Shown here: piece by piece, positions 37,159-45,026 of the stretch
Layout: every line of letters starts with the position of its first letter
How positions within the stretch are numbered: the first letter of the stretch is position 1
Source of the DNA: Massilia varians
GTDB lineage: Bacteria; Pseudomonadota; Gammaproteobacteria; Burkholderiales; Burkholderiaceae_D
Direction of reading: 5' to 3'
DNA: 64,000 nucleotides
Assembly (NCBI RefSeq): GCF_027923905.1
Contig: NZ_AP026966.1
Coordinates: 2,915,001-2,979,000, forward strand
Program-made: the position numbers and the translations under genes
Notes under the pieces: generated by a model
The model's database searches: none
Told to the model about the DNA's origin: nothing
Seen by the model: the letters and a program-made list of their open reading frames with translations, nothing else

Positions 37159-38448
37159 TCAAATGATGGCCTTGCCTCGCGCGATCTTGCGCAGTACATG
37201 CAGGTCGCTGCCAAACATGCACAGGGCTTCGCAATGCTGGGCAAGCAGGCCGAAGGGAATGTACATGACCGGCACATCGCCAGCTTCTTGTTTAAATGAT
37301 GGCCGGCTGAGCTGGGCGATCACTTCCTGTTCGCGGGTATCCGGGGCAACGATGTAGTAATGACATGCCTGCTCCGGCAAGGACAGGGCCAGGTCCTTCA
37401 TCCTCAGGATGCCCGAGTAAATCGAGGTACTCTTTTCGATTTCGAAGGCGCACACGATGTGCTCGCCGTCCTCGCTCAGCCACAACACGTCGATCAAGCC
37501 GATCGTATTCATGACTTCATCCTGGGCGCCGATGTCCGGCAGCTTATCGGTCGTCGCCAGGACGAATGCCTCACCCGCAAAGGAATGATGCCGGTCATTA
37601 CGCGCGACGTGGACGCGATACTTCAGTGCGCGGCCCAGGCGGATCAGCAGGTGCTGCATGCGTGTGTGCTCGGATACGCCGGCCTGATCCGCCAGCACCT
37701 GTTCGTGCCGGCGCTTGTTAGCCTTGGCGGCTTTTTCTTGGAGCGCAGCCAGGGTCGCGTCTGCATTGCCCGCGGTGGCGATTCGTCCCGTACCGATTTC
37801 GAACAGGAGTCCTGCGAACGCACCGAGATCCTTCGACAATAGCTGCCTGTGCTGATTGTTGACCTCGACGATCGCTTCCCGCATGGCTAGGTAGCTGTGC
37901 CAGCAGCCCAGTTTGAGCTTCGTTCCAAACAGCGCATTGAAGCCGTTGATGATCGCGGTGTTGAAAGGCGGGATCAGAGTGGGATGGAGAAAGTAAAGAA
38001 TCGTGGCCGCCGCCGGGCCCAGCCCCTTGATGCCGGCTTCGGCCAGACGGCTCATCTCGGCAAGCAGTTGTTCCTCTCGCGTGGCATTCAGGCAGGCCGA
38101 CAGGAAGCTGCCGAACCTGCGCTGGTTCGCTTCGCTCTCGTAGATGTCGGGGATGCGCAGCTTCGGTTTCCAATAGAAGGGATGGGCGGCCCCTTCGAAC
38201 ATCTGTTTCTGCTCGGTGATCGCGCAGAGTACATCCTCGAGTGGCGAACCGCGGAAATCGTTTCCGAAGCTGCCTTTCGAAATTGCCTGGACGGTGTCGA
38301 TAACGCCGCGCCGGATCGAGCGGAAGGCTTTCATGCGGTCCTCGCTACCGATGAACCAGGTGTTGTAGACCGACTCGGCATCCTGCTTGTATTGGTGGAT
38401 CAAGTCGGCGACCCCATTGTTGGCAACCGCCAGTGTAGAAGAGCACAT
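37159..38448 (-). CDS. Orphan PD-(D/E)XK nuclease-like protein with helix-hairpin-helix
   Basis: 429 residues, no signal peptide. Middle region has a helix-hairpin-helix-like GIKGLGPAAATILYFLHP (139-156). The C-terminal part has a PD-(D/E)XK-like core: IGLIDVLWLSEDG (Asp320) and CAFEIEKSTSIYSGILRM (Glu336, Glu338, Lys339), resembling restriction-endonuclease-fold proteins that carry E-x-E-H/K-S-T. A Lys/Arg-rich helix (KAAKANKRRHEQV) precedes it. No methyltransferase or other restriction gene is adjacent. It could be a solitary nuclease in defence or repair; function is not established. Only a weak ribosome site is seen. Confidence 0.55.
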   Translation of the reverse strand: MCSSTLAVANNGVADLIHQYKQDAESVYNTWFIGSEDRMKAFRSIRRGVIDTVQAISKGSFGNDFRGSPLEDVLCAITEQKQMFEGAAHPFYWKPKLRIPDIYESEANQRRFGSFLSACLNATREEQLLAEMSRLAEAGIKGLGPAAATILYFLHPTLIPPFNTAIINGFNALFGTKLKLGCWHSYLAMREAIVEVNNQHRQLLSKDLGAFAGLLFEIGTGRIATAGNADATLAALQEKAAKANKRRHEQVLADQAGVSEHTRMQHLLIRLGRALKYRVHVARNDRHHSFAGEAFVLATTDKLPDIGAQDEVMNTIGLIDVLWLSEDGEHIVCAFEIEKSTSIYSGILRMKDLALSLPEQACHYYIVAPDTREQEVIAQLSRPSFKQEAGDVPVMYIPFGLLAQHCEALCMFGSDLHVLRKIARGKAII

Positions 38449-38557
38449 ACGCTATAAATATCTTTCTGGAAAGACAAGTGTAGCGGTCTGTTCGTTTGGC
38501 GGCAATGACTGCGTGGTTGTCAGGCATGTCCGCCTGGGACATCGTTGCAGGTAGTGC

Positions 38558-38588
38558 TTGACCTTCCCATGATGGGAAGGTCTAAAGT
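38558..38588 (+). promoter_or_regulatory. CueR-type (MerR-family) copper promoter for copZ
   Basis: -35 TTGACC (38558-38563) and -10 TAAAGT (38583-38588) are separated by 19 bases, the over-long spacer of MerR-family promoters. Between them lies a perfect dyad with arms ACCTTCCCA and TGGGAAGGT around a 3-base centre (38561-38581), the CueR pattern. It sits 32 bases before the copZ start. No cueR gene is present in the window. Confidence 0.85.
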
Positions 38589-38619
38589 ACGTATAGAGCA
38601 AACAAACAGGAGGTACGAT

Positions 38620-38826
38620 ATGTACGAGCTCAAGGTAGAAAAAATGTCCTGCGGCGGTTGCGCCGCCCGGGTTACGCGTGCAGTGCAGGCCTTGGATCCG
38701 AACGCAAAAGTGGAGGTGCTGCTGAAAGACCGCTTGGTTCATGTCGAGAGTACGGCGAGCCCGGAAGCAATTGTCAACAAGATTAGCTCTGCCGGATACC
38801 CGGCGTCCCAGGTAGCGAGCCAGTGA
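38620..38826 (+). CDS. copZ: CopZ-like cytosolic copper chaperone (HMA domain)
   Basis: 68 residues forming one heavy-metal-associated fold with the Cu(I) motif MSCGGCAARV at residues 9-18 and a bab-bab pattern. AGGAGG precedes the ATG at 38620. It delivers Cu(I) to CopA-type ATPases or to the regulator. The stop TGA (38824-38826) coincides with the terminal TGA of an IS remnant, so the C-terminus may have been altered by that insertion. Confidence 0.92.
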   Translation: MYELKVEKMSCGGCAARVTRAVQALDPNAKVEVLLKDRLVHVESTASPEAIVNKISSAGYPASQVASQ

Positions 38827-39076
38827 GCCGCCCCGGCTTTCGTGAAGGCGGACGCTGGCCCGTCCCACGCTCCTGCTGGCGTACCTGACGGCGCAACGTT
38901 TCAGGCGCGCAGCCGATCTTGGCCATAATCGGCGTGGGCGTAGCCACCGCAATTTGCACTTGCTGCTCGCTTCACTGACCATGGGAAAAGTACCCGATGA
39001 CATCGGGGAATGCTTCGATTGCTCCTTCCTAGCTCCGTTTTCTCAAATGAAGCCCCTACAAAATCTGGGTGGTTCA
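38824..39076 (-). mobile_element. Internally deleted, MITE-like relative of the 6143-7452 IS3 element
   Basis: Left end TGAGCCGCCCCGGCTTTCGT matches the left end of the IS3 element at 6142 (TGAATCGCCCCGGCTTTCGT). After about 25 bases it jumps to sequence like that element's orfA start and right end (GCAGCCGATCTTGGCC, TCGCTTCACTGACCATG, TAGCTCCGTTTTCTCAAA) and ends GGTGGTTCA. About 1 kb of the parent is missing and the orfA frame is broken. It keeps both ends, so it could in principle move in trans. Confidence 0.7.
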
Positions 39077-39261
39077 CGAAGCAGATGAGCGAGCAGTTAA
39101 TGCGGGGTAGCGAGACCGCTTGATACCACTTGGTTGCGCCGCACTAGCAATGACAGCTACTGCCGAAGGGAAACGTGCGCATTACATGAAACGGGACATG
39201 TGAGGTACGCTGACTTTTTCGGACACTTCCGATTGATAAAATTATCGGAAGGAGCGAACAC

Positions 39262-39570
39262 ATGAAATTGAAGACATACACACCTGAGTTCAGGACCGAA
39301 GCCGTCAAGCTGGTGCTGGAACAGGGCTTGTCGCAGGAACAGGCTGCCCAGCGGATCGGAGTGCCGAAAGGGACGCTGGCCAACTGGGTGAGCGCGGCGA
39401 AGCGCAGCACAGACCCGGCGGCACCACCAGGCAGCCGAAGCGTCGTGGAACTAGAAGCCGAGTTGGCAAAGCTGCGTAAAGAACTGGCCGTGGAGCGGAT
39501 GGAAAAGGAAGTGCTAAAAAAGGCCACCGCGTACTTTGCCAGGGAGTCGCTGCCCGGTACGCGTTCATAA
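39262..39570 (+). CDS. IS3-family OrfA
   Basis: 102 residues: helix-turn-helix (TYTPEFRTEAVKLVLEQGLS, then PKGTLANWVSAAKRS) and a coiled coil (VVELEAELAKLRKELAVERM). A6G slippery heptamer AAAAAAG at 39516-39522 for -1 frameshifting into orfB. GGAAGGAGCG lies just upstream. Confidence 0.9.
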   Translation: MKLKTYTPEFRTEAVKLVLEQGLSQEQAAQRIGVPKGTLANWVSAAKRSTDPAAPPGSRSVVELEAELAKLRKELAVERMEKEVLKKATAYFARESLPGTRS

Positions 39571-39575
39571 AATCG

Positions 39576-40427
39576 ATGCGACTCGAGTACCCGCTTGGCC
39601 TGTTGTGCCGTGTCTTTGACGTGTCGCGCAGCGGCTATTACGCAGCGCTGGATCGTCCCGCATCGCAGCGTGCGCAGAACGACGAGAAGCTGAAGATCGC
39701 CATCAAGGCTGCTCATGTTCAAACTCGTCAGACCTATGGACCGTTGCGCTTGCAGCCGGAACTGGCTGCGCAAGGCTTCGAGGCGGGACGTGATCGGATC
39801 GTGCGGCTGCGGCGAGAGCTTGGCCTGTGCTGCAAGCAAAAGCGCAGATTCAAGGCAACGACAAACTCGAAACACGCCTACCCGGTCGCACCGAATCTGT
39901 TGGAACAGACCTTCGCGCCGACGGAGCCAAATGAAGCCTGGGTGAGCGACATCACGTACGTCGCCACCGACGAAGGCTGGCTCTACCTGGCGGGTATCAA
40001 GGACATTTTTACGTGCGAGATGGTGGGCTATGCGCTCGGGGCCAGGATGACCCAGGAGTTGACGGCGCAGGCGCTCTGGCGAGCAGTACGCAACAAGCGG
40101 CCAGCGCCAGGCCTGATTCTCCATTCGGATCGCGGCAGCCAGTACTGCGCAGATGACTATCGCAAACTGCTCGAGCAGTTCGGCATGACGGCCTCCATGT
40201 CGCGCAAGGGGAACTGCTACGACAACGCGCCTATGGAGAGCTTCTGGGGTAGCTTGAAGAACGAATTGATCCATCACCAGAGGTATGCGACCAGGGCCGA
40301 GGCGGAGTCCGCAATCACTGAATACATCGAAATTTTCTATAACCGCCAGCGGCGCCATTCGCGTCTCGGGTACCTATCGCCAGCATCGTTTGCCGAAGAA
40401 TTCAGCAGACAGCAGCTGGCTGCTTGA
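39576..40427 (+). CDS. IS3-family OrfB (integrase catalytic subunit)
   Basis: 283 residues. HTH_21 segment QTYGPLRLQPELAAQG; DDE core AWVSDITYVATDEGWLY (D), [14 protein letters not shown] (D), DNAPMESFWGSLKNE (E); terminal NRQRRHSRLGYLSPASFAE. Expressed as an OrfAB fusion through the upstream slippery site. Complete. Confidence 0.9.
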   Translation: MRLEYPLGLLCRVFDVSRSGYYAALDRPASQRAQNDEKLKIAIKAAHVQTRQTYGPLRLQPELAAQGFEAGRDRIVRLRRELGLCCKQKRRFKATTNSKHAYPVAPNLLEQTFAPTEPNEAWVSDITYVATDEGWLYLAGIKDIFTCEMVGYALGARMTQELTAQALWRAVRNKRPAPGLILHSDRGSQYCADDYRKLLEQFGMTASMSRKGNCYDNAPMESFWGSLKNELIHHQRYATRAEAESAITEYIEIFYNRQRRHSRLGYLSPASFAEEFSRQQLAA

Positions 40428-40477
40428 AACGGACGTGTCCACTATTGACAGTACACCTCACATGTTAGATTCATCAC

Positions 40478-40921
40478 ATGCGCCACAGCCTACGGACATT
40501 TCTTTTGTGCCTGCTGTTCGTTACCCTGCCGATACAGAGCATCGCGGGGGTGACGAGGTATCAGTGCGGCATGGCGCATCATGCTCTGGCAGTGGACACC
40601 GCTCGCTCGTTGGCACACGAAGAGCATGGAATAGGCGCCGATCTGTCTGGCAAAAAAACACACGCTGACGCTGCTACGGCGGCGGCAAAGGCGACCGATC
40701 CCGATGGTGCCTGTGCGAACATGGGTGGCCATAAGAGTTCGAGCTGCGGAAAGTGTTCCGGATGCTGTATCGGCAGCTATGCTCCGCCGCCTTTCATTGC
40801 CATGACTGCAGCGCAAGAACCTGCGGAAACGCTGCGTTCACCCTCCGTTTCTTCCTTCACCGGGCAATTCCCAGCCCGTCTTGAACGACCTCCTCGCGCT
40901 AGCTCATCCCCCTTGTCGTGA
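40478..40921 (+). CDS. CopL-like secreted Cys/His-rich protein (copy 1)
   Basis: 147 residues. Signal peptide (LRTFLLCLLFVTLPIQSIAG), a His-rich middle, a Cys cluster CGKCSGCCIGSYAPP, and a C-terminal ERPPR motif. The same order (signal, acidic/His region, Cys cluster, Pro-rich RPP end) is seen in the products at 52602 and 53779 and resembles small CopL-type metal-binding proteins of copper loci. The IS3 element ends 17 bases before the ATG and must have displaced the native promoter. Downstream is the second copA-copB-csp unit. Confidence 0.62.
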   Translation: MRHSLRTFLLCLLFVTLPIQSIAGVTRYQCGMAHHALAVDTARSLAHEEHGIGADLSGKKTHADAATAAAKATDPDGACANMGGHKSSSCGKCSGCCIGSYAPPPFIAMTAAQEPAETLRSPSVSSFTGQFPARLERPPRASSSPLS

Positions 40922-41161
40922 TGCGGAGCAGCGCATCTCCGAGGCGCAACTACGACTTCAACCTGCTTGCCCAGCACCTGCTGGCCTTCGCTGTCGTGCC
41001 GCCGCGTGTGCGGTGGCATCGTAGCCGACATTGTGAGCTCGTGCGATTGCGCGGCGGTCCTGCTGTGCGCGGCCAACGATTGGCGAGGCGGGCAGATGAT
41101 GCGGGGCGGATTCCATCGCCCCGCTCGAAAACAGGTTTTCCCTTTTTGACTGGAGAGTTAC

Positions 41162-43030
41162 ATGAATGCCTTTGAAATAGGCGACAGTTGCACAAGCAAC
41201 TGGCGCCGCCGTTTTCTGCAGGGACTCGGCGCCGCAGCAGGCCTGGCAGGATTGAGCCCGCGTCTGCTATTTGCACAGCAAGCGGACCGGCGAAGCCTGC
41301 GTGGCACCGAGTTCGATCTCGTCATCGGGCCCACGCCCGTCAACTACACCGGCGCCGAGCGGATCGCCACCGCCGTCAATGGCCAAGTGCCGGCACCGAC
41401 GCTGTACTGGAACGAAGGCGACACCGTCACGATCCGGGTCACGAACCGCTTGCCAACGGTCAGCTCGATTCACTGGCATGGCATCTTGCTGCCGGCAGAC
41501 ATGGATGGCGTACCCGGGCTGAGTTTCTCCGGGATCGCCCCGGGCCAGACCTTTACCTACCGGTTCGAGGTGAAGCAGACGGGAACCTACTGGTATCACA
41601 GCCATTCGGGATTCCAGGAGCAAACCGGGCTGTACGGCCCGATCGTCATCCTTCCCAAGGGGGCAGACCGGGTCCGGGCTGACCGGGATTATGTCGTCAT
41701 GCTCTCGGACTGGACCGATGAAAAGCCTGAACGTGTGATGGCCAACCTGAAGAAGATGAGCGACTTCTTCAACAACAAGCAGCCGACCTTTGGCGAGTTT
41801 GTGCAGGACATCCAGCGCATGGGATTCGCGGCCGCCGTCGACAAGCGCAAGATGTGGAACCAGATGCGCATGATGCCGACCGACTTCAGCGATGTGACGG
41901 CCAGCAGGAACATCAGCGGCGCGCTGCGCTTCCTGATCAACGGCGCCACCGCGGAGAAGAACTGGACGGGGATCTTCCGGCCAGGCGAGAAAGTGCGGCT
42001 TCGGTTCATCAACGGGGCCGCGACCACGATTTTTGACGTCCGCATTCCCGGATTAAAAATGACGGTGGTCTCTGCGGACGGACAGGATGTGGAACCGGTT
42101 GCAGTGGACGAATTCCGCATATCGGTTGCCGAAACCTACGATGTGATTGTCGAGCCTGCCGAAGACCGGGCTTATACGATCTTCGCCCAATCGATCGGGC
42201 GCTCGGGATCCGTACGCGCGACGCTGGCTCCACGTCCTGGCATGCAGGCCCCGGTGCCGGACATCGATGAAGCAAAGTGGCTCACGATGGTCGACATGAT
42301 GGGAGCCATGGCCATGGGAGGCGCGCATGGTGCGCATGGTGCAGCGATGCCGGCCATGAATCGCGCCGCGGCACCAGCCACAGCAGGCGCAGCGGCGCAC
42401 AGCATGCATTCGATGGCGCAGGGCCAGGCACAGCAGACAATGCCGGCGGAAGCTGCGCACGCAGGCCATGCACAGATGGCGTCGCCAGCAGCCACCCCGG
42501 TGCAGCCGCCTAAGGTGACCCACGCACGCACCGAATACGGTCCAGGCGTCGACATGCACGTCGACATGCCCAGGACGAACTTGGACGACCCCGGCGTTAA
42601 CCTGCGCGACAACGGGCGCCGGGTGCTGACCTATGCCGACCTGCGGACCATTGGCGGCCCTATCGATCCGCGCGAACCGTCCCGAGAGATCGAGCTGCAC
42701 CTGACGGGGAACATGGAGCGCTTCATGTGGTCGTTCGACGGCCAGAAATTCTCGGAGTCCCTGCCCATCCGCTTTAGGTATGGGGAGCGCCTGCGGGTCG
42801 TCCTGGTCAACGACACAATGATGAATCACCCGATCCACCTGCACGGCATGTGGAGCGAGCTTGAATCGGAATCGGGCCAGTTCCAGGTCCGCAAGCACAC
42901 CATCAACGTGCAACCAGCCCAACGCGTCAGCTTCCGCGTGACCGCCGACGCACCCGGGCATTGGGCGTTCCACTGTCATCTCATCTATCACATGGAAGCC
43001 GGCATGTTCAGGGAGGTCGTCGTATCATGA
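41162..43030 (+). CDS. copA: CopA/PcoA-type periplasmic multicopper oxidase (copy 2)
   Basis: 622 residues, highly similar along its whole length to the product of 25495-27360 except in the Met/His-rich linker (about 380-455: GGAHGAHGAAMPAM, HSMHSMAQGQ). Tat signal (NWRRRFLQGLGAAAGLAG); copper motifs SIHWHGILL, YWYHSHSGFQ, HPIHLHGMW and HCHLIYHMEAGMF all intact. GGAGAGTTAC precedes the ATG. It overlaps copB copy 2 by 4 bases. Confidence 0.94.
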   Translation: MNAFEIGDSCTSNWRRRFLQGLGAAAGLAGLSPRLLFAQQADRRSLRGTEFDLVIGPTPVNYTGAERIATAVNGQVPAPTLYWNEGDTVTIRVTNRLPTVSSIHWHGILLPADMDGVPGLSFSGIAPGQTFTYRFEVKQTGTYWYHSHSGFQEQTGLYGPIVILPKGADRVRADRDYVVMLSDWTDEKPERVMANLKKMSDFFNNKQPTFGEFVQDIQRMGFAAAVDKRKMWNQMRMMPTDFSDVTASRNISGALRFLINGATAEKNWTGIFRPGEKVRLRFINGAATTIFDVRIPGLKMTVVSADGQDVEPVAVDEFRISVAETYDVIVEPAEDRAYTIFAQSIGRSGSVRATLAPRPGMQAPVPDIDEAKWLTMVDMMGAMAMGGAHGAHGAAMPAMNRAAAPATAGAAAHSMHSMAQGQAQQTMPAEAAHAGHAQMASPAATPVQPPKVTHARTEYGPGVDMHVDMPRTNLDDPGVNLRDNGRRVLTYADLRTIGGPIDPREPSREIELHLTGNMERFMWSFDGQKFSESLPIRFRYGERLRVVLVNDTMMNHPIHLHGMWSELESESGQFQVRKHTINVQPAQRVSFRVTADAPGHWAFHCHLIYHMEAGMFREVVVS

Positions 43031-44487
43031 AAAACCAGTCGAAGCGACCGATTCCCTGCGCATTGGTACTTGTCTTGCTGCTGTCGCAAAACGCCGCGGC
43101 ACAAGCCATTCCGGACTCGGAAGGACGCGGCCAGTCCAGCGAGGCGCCCGCTCCCGGGCAGCCCGCCGTCGATCATGCAGCGATGGGGCATGGCAGCCCC
43201 GCATCCACAAGCAGCACCGCGTCTCGAGAAACGCAGGCGCGGCCGCAGAGGGATGCCAGCCCGAAACAGGCCAAGGCAAAGCGCTCCAACGAGCCAGGCA
43301 AGCAGCAATCCGTCCAGTCCGGGCAGAAGGACAAGCCACAGGAACAACATAGTGGCCATGCCGGGCACGCCATGCCTGCACAGCCAGCGGCATCGCACGC
43401 ACCGGCGGTATCCGGGCAGGCGCACCCCGGGGATCATGCTGCGATGGGACACGGCAGTCCTGTTCCCGCACCGAGCGCGCCCCTACAAGGTGCTTCCACA
43501 CACGATCATCCTGCCCCGCCGCCGGCGGTCCAATCCGGGCAAGACAGCCAGCACCAGGGACATGGCGCTCAGGCAGGGCATACCATGCCTGTTCAGCCAC
43601 AACCTGCCCGCCAGGGACAGGCCGGAGCGGTACAGGCGCCCGCCATGGATCATGCGGCGATGGGCCACCCGGCCACAGATGCAGCGCCGGCCGCGTCCAC
43701 CCGCGCGGGAATGGCGCAAACGGGCCAGTCCAGCGGAGGACATGGCATGCAGATGGGCCGGATGCAGGGTGGCCCCCCGCCGGCTGATGCGCGCGACCCC
43801 AGCGCCTATAACGAAGGCACACAGTTTGCGCACCTTGGCAACCACGAGATGAACGATAACGCGCCGTTCTGGAAAGTCTTGGTGGACAAGGCCGAGGCAG
43901 CCAAGGGCGATGGCGAGCGCGGGCAGAATGTCGAGCTCGAGGCGTGGTACGGCAACGACTACAACAAGGCGTGGGTCAAGTTCGAGGGGGAGCGGCGGGG
44001 CGGAACGCTGGAAGCGGCGCGTACCGAGCTGCTATGGGACCGGGCATTCGCGACCTTCTGGAGTACCCAGCTTGGCATCCGGCACGACAGCGGCGAGGGC
44101 AAGAGCCGGGACTGGCTCGCCTTCGGTGTGCAGGGCCTGGCGCCGTACTGGTTCGAGACCGAAGCCACGGCCTACTGGCGACCAGGAAGCGGACTTGCGG
44201 CGCGGCTGAACGCCAAGTACGAGGTGCTGTTCACACCGCGCCTGATCCTCGAACCCGAGATCGGCGCCAACCTGTACAGTCGCGCCGACCCCGAGCGCGG
44301 GACCGGAAGCGGGCTCTCGGACATCAATGCCGGCCTGCGCCTGCGCTATGAGATCACGCGGAAGTTCGCGCCCTATCTCGGCGTGACCTGGAGCAGGCAG
44401 TTCGGAAGGACCGCGGACATCACGCGGCAGCGGGGAGGAGACAGGAGCGAGGTGCAGGCGGTGGCCGGCGTCCGTTTCTGGTTCTGA
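43027..44487 (+). CDS. copB: CopB/PcoB outer-membrane copper-resistance protein (copy 2)
   Basis: 486 residues, 72 longer than copy 1, the extra length lying in the His/Met-rich N-terminal region (repeats VDHAAMGHGSP, GDHAAMGHGSPVPAP, MDHAAMGHPA). The barrel region closely matches copy 1 (NEMNDNAPF-type start, ELLWDRAFATFWSTQLGIRH, YLGVTWSRQFGRTADI). ATGA overlap with copA. Expansion of the copper-binding repeat is the main difference between the paralogues. Confidence 0.93.
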   Translation: MKNQSKRPIPCALVLVLLLSQNAAAQAIPDSEGRGQSSEAPAPGQPAVDHAAMGHGSPASTSSTASRETQARPQRDASPKQAKAKRSNEPGKQQSVQSGQKDKPQEQHSGHAGHAMPAQPAASHAPAVSGQAHPGDHAAMGHGSPVPAPSAPLQGASTHDHPAPPPAVQSGQDSQHQGHGAQAGHTMPVQPQPARQGQAGAVQAPAMDHAAMGHPATDAAPAASTRAGMAQTGQSSGGHGMQMGRMQGGPPPADARDPSAYNEGTQFAHLGNHEMNDNAPFWKVLVDKAEAAKGDGERGQNVELEAWYGNDYNKAWVKFEGERRGGTLEAARTELLWDRAFATFWSTQLGIRHDSGEGKSRDWLAFGVQGLAPYWFETEATAYWRPGSGLAARLNAKYEVLFTPRLILEPEIGANLYSRADPERGTGSGLSDINAGLRLRYEITRKFAPYLGVTWSRQFGRTADITRQRGGDRSEVQAVAGVRFWF

Positions 44488-44584
44488 TCCCACGCGGAGC
44501 ATCAGGATCGCTATTCGACGCGTCAGACAGGCGCGCGACGTCCTGGAAGAGGCGACCTGTCAATGAACTTCAAGGAGAAAGATC

Positions 44585-44962
44585 ATGAACCAGAATCAGT
44601 TTCAATCTTGCATCCAGGCTTGCTACGACTGTGCCCAGGCCTGCGACACCTGCGCCGCCGCCTGCCTGCAGGAGCCGGATCCGAAGATGATGGCCCGTTG
44701 CATCGAGCTGGACAATGAATGCGCGGCGATGTGCCGCCTGGCCGCACAACTCATGAGCCGGTCGAGCGAGCACGCCATGCAGGTGTGCCAGCTGTGCGCC
44801 GACATTTGCGAAGCCTGTGCGGACGAGTGTGCGCAGCACCAGGCGCAGCATTGCCAGGACTGCGCCGCGGCTTGCCGCCGCTGTGCCCAGGAGTGCCGCA
44901 GCATGGCCCAGTCTGGTTCCGGCGCCGGGACCGCAGCCGGCGCCCACGCGGCATCCCACTGA
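44585..44962 (+). CDS. csp: Csp3-like cytosolic copper-storage protein (copy 3)
   Basis: 125 residues with 19 cysteines at the positions of the other two copies (CIQACYDCAQACDTC, CQLCADICEACADEC, CQDCAAACRRC), plus a ~15-residue Gly/Ala/His tail (GAGTAAGAHAASH) that the others lack. AAGGAGAAAGATC precedes the ATG. Third gene of the second copA-copB-csp unit, 97 bases after copB. Confidence 0.88.
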   Translation: MNQNQFQSCIQACYDCAQACDTCAAACLQEPDPKMMARCIELDNECAAMCRLAAQLMSRSSEHAMQVCQLCADICEACADECAQHQAQHCQDCAAACRRCAQECRSMAQSGSGAGTAAGAHAASH

Positions 44963-44969
44963 GCAGGCG

Positions 44970-44989
44970 GGGCCGGCGTCCGCCGGCCC
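44970..44989 (+). terminator. Stem-loop after the second csp gene
   Basis: Arms GGGCCGGCG / CGCCGGCCC around TC make a perfect 9-base GC stem 7 bases after the csp stop. The following CTTAGC is only weakly T-rich. It may end the copA-copB-csp transcript before the RTX gene. Confidence 0.5.
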
Positions 44990-45026
44990 TTAGCACCGAG
45001 CAAGTCCAATTTCAGGAGAACAGATT

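Larger units (their letters stand above)
39201..40460 (+). mobile_element. IS3-family insertion sequence (1260 bp)
   Basis: Ends TGAGGTACGCTG on the left and the complement of TGAGGTGTACTG on the right, with the 4-base duplication CATG (39197-39200 and 40461-40464). Same subgroup as the element at 7801-9074. It landed 17 bases upstream of the ATG at 40478. Confidence 0.9.
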
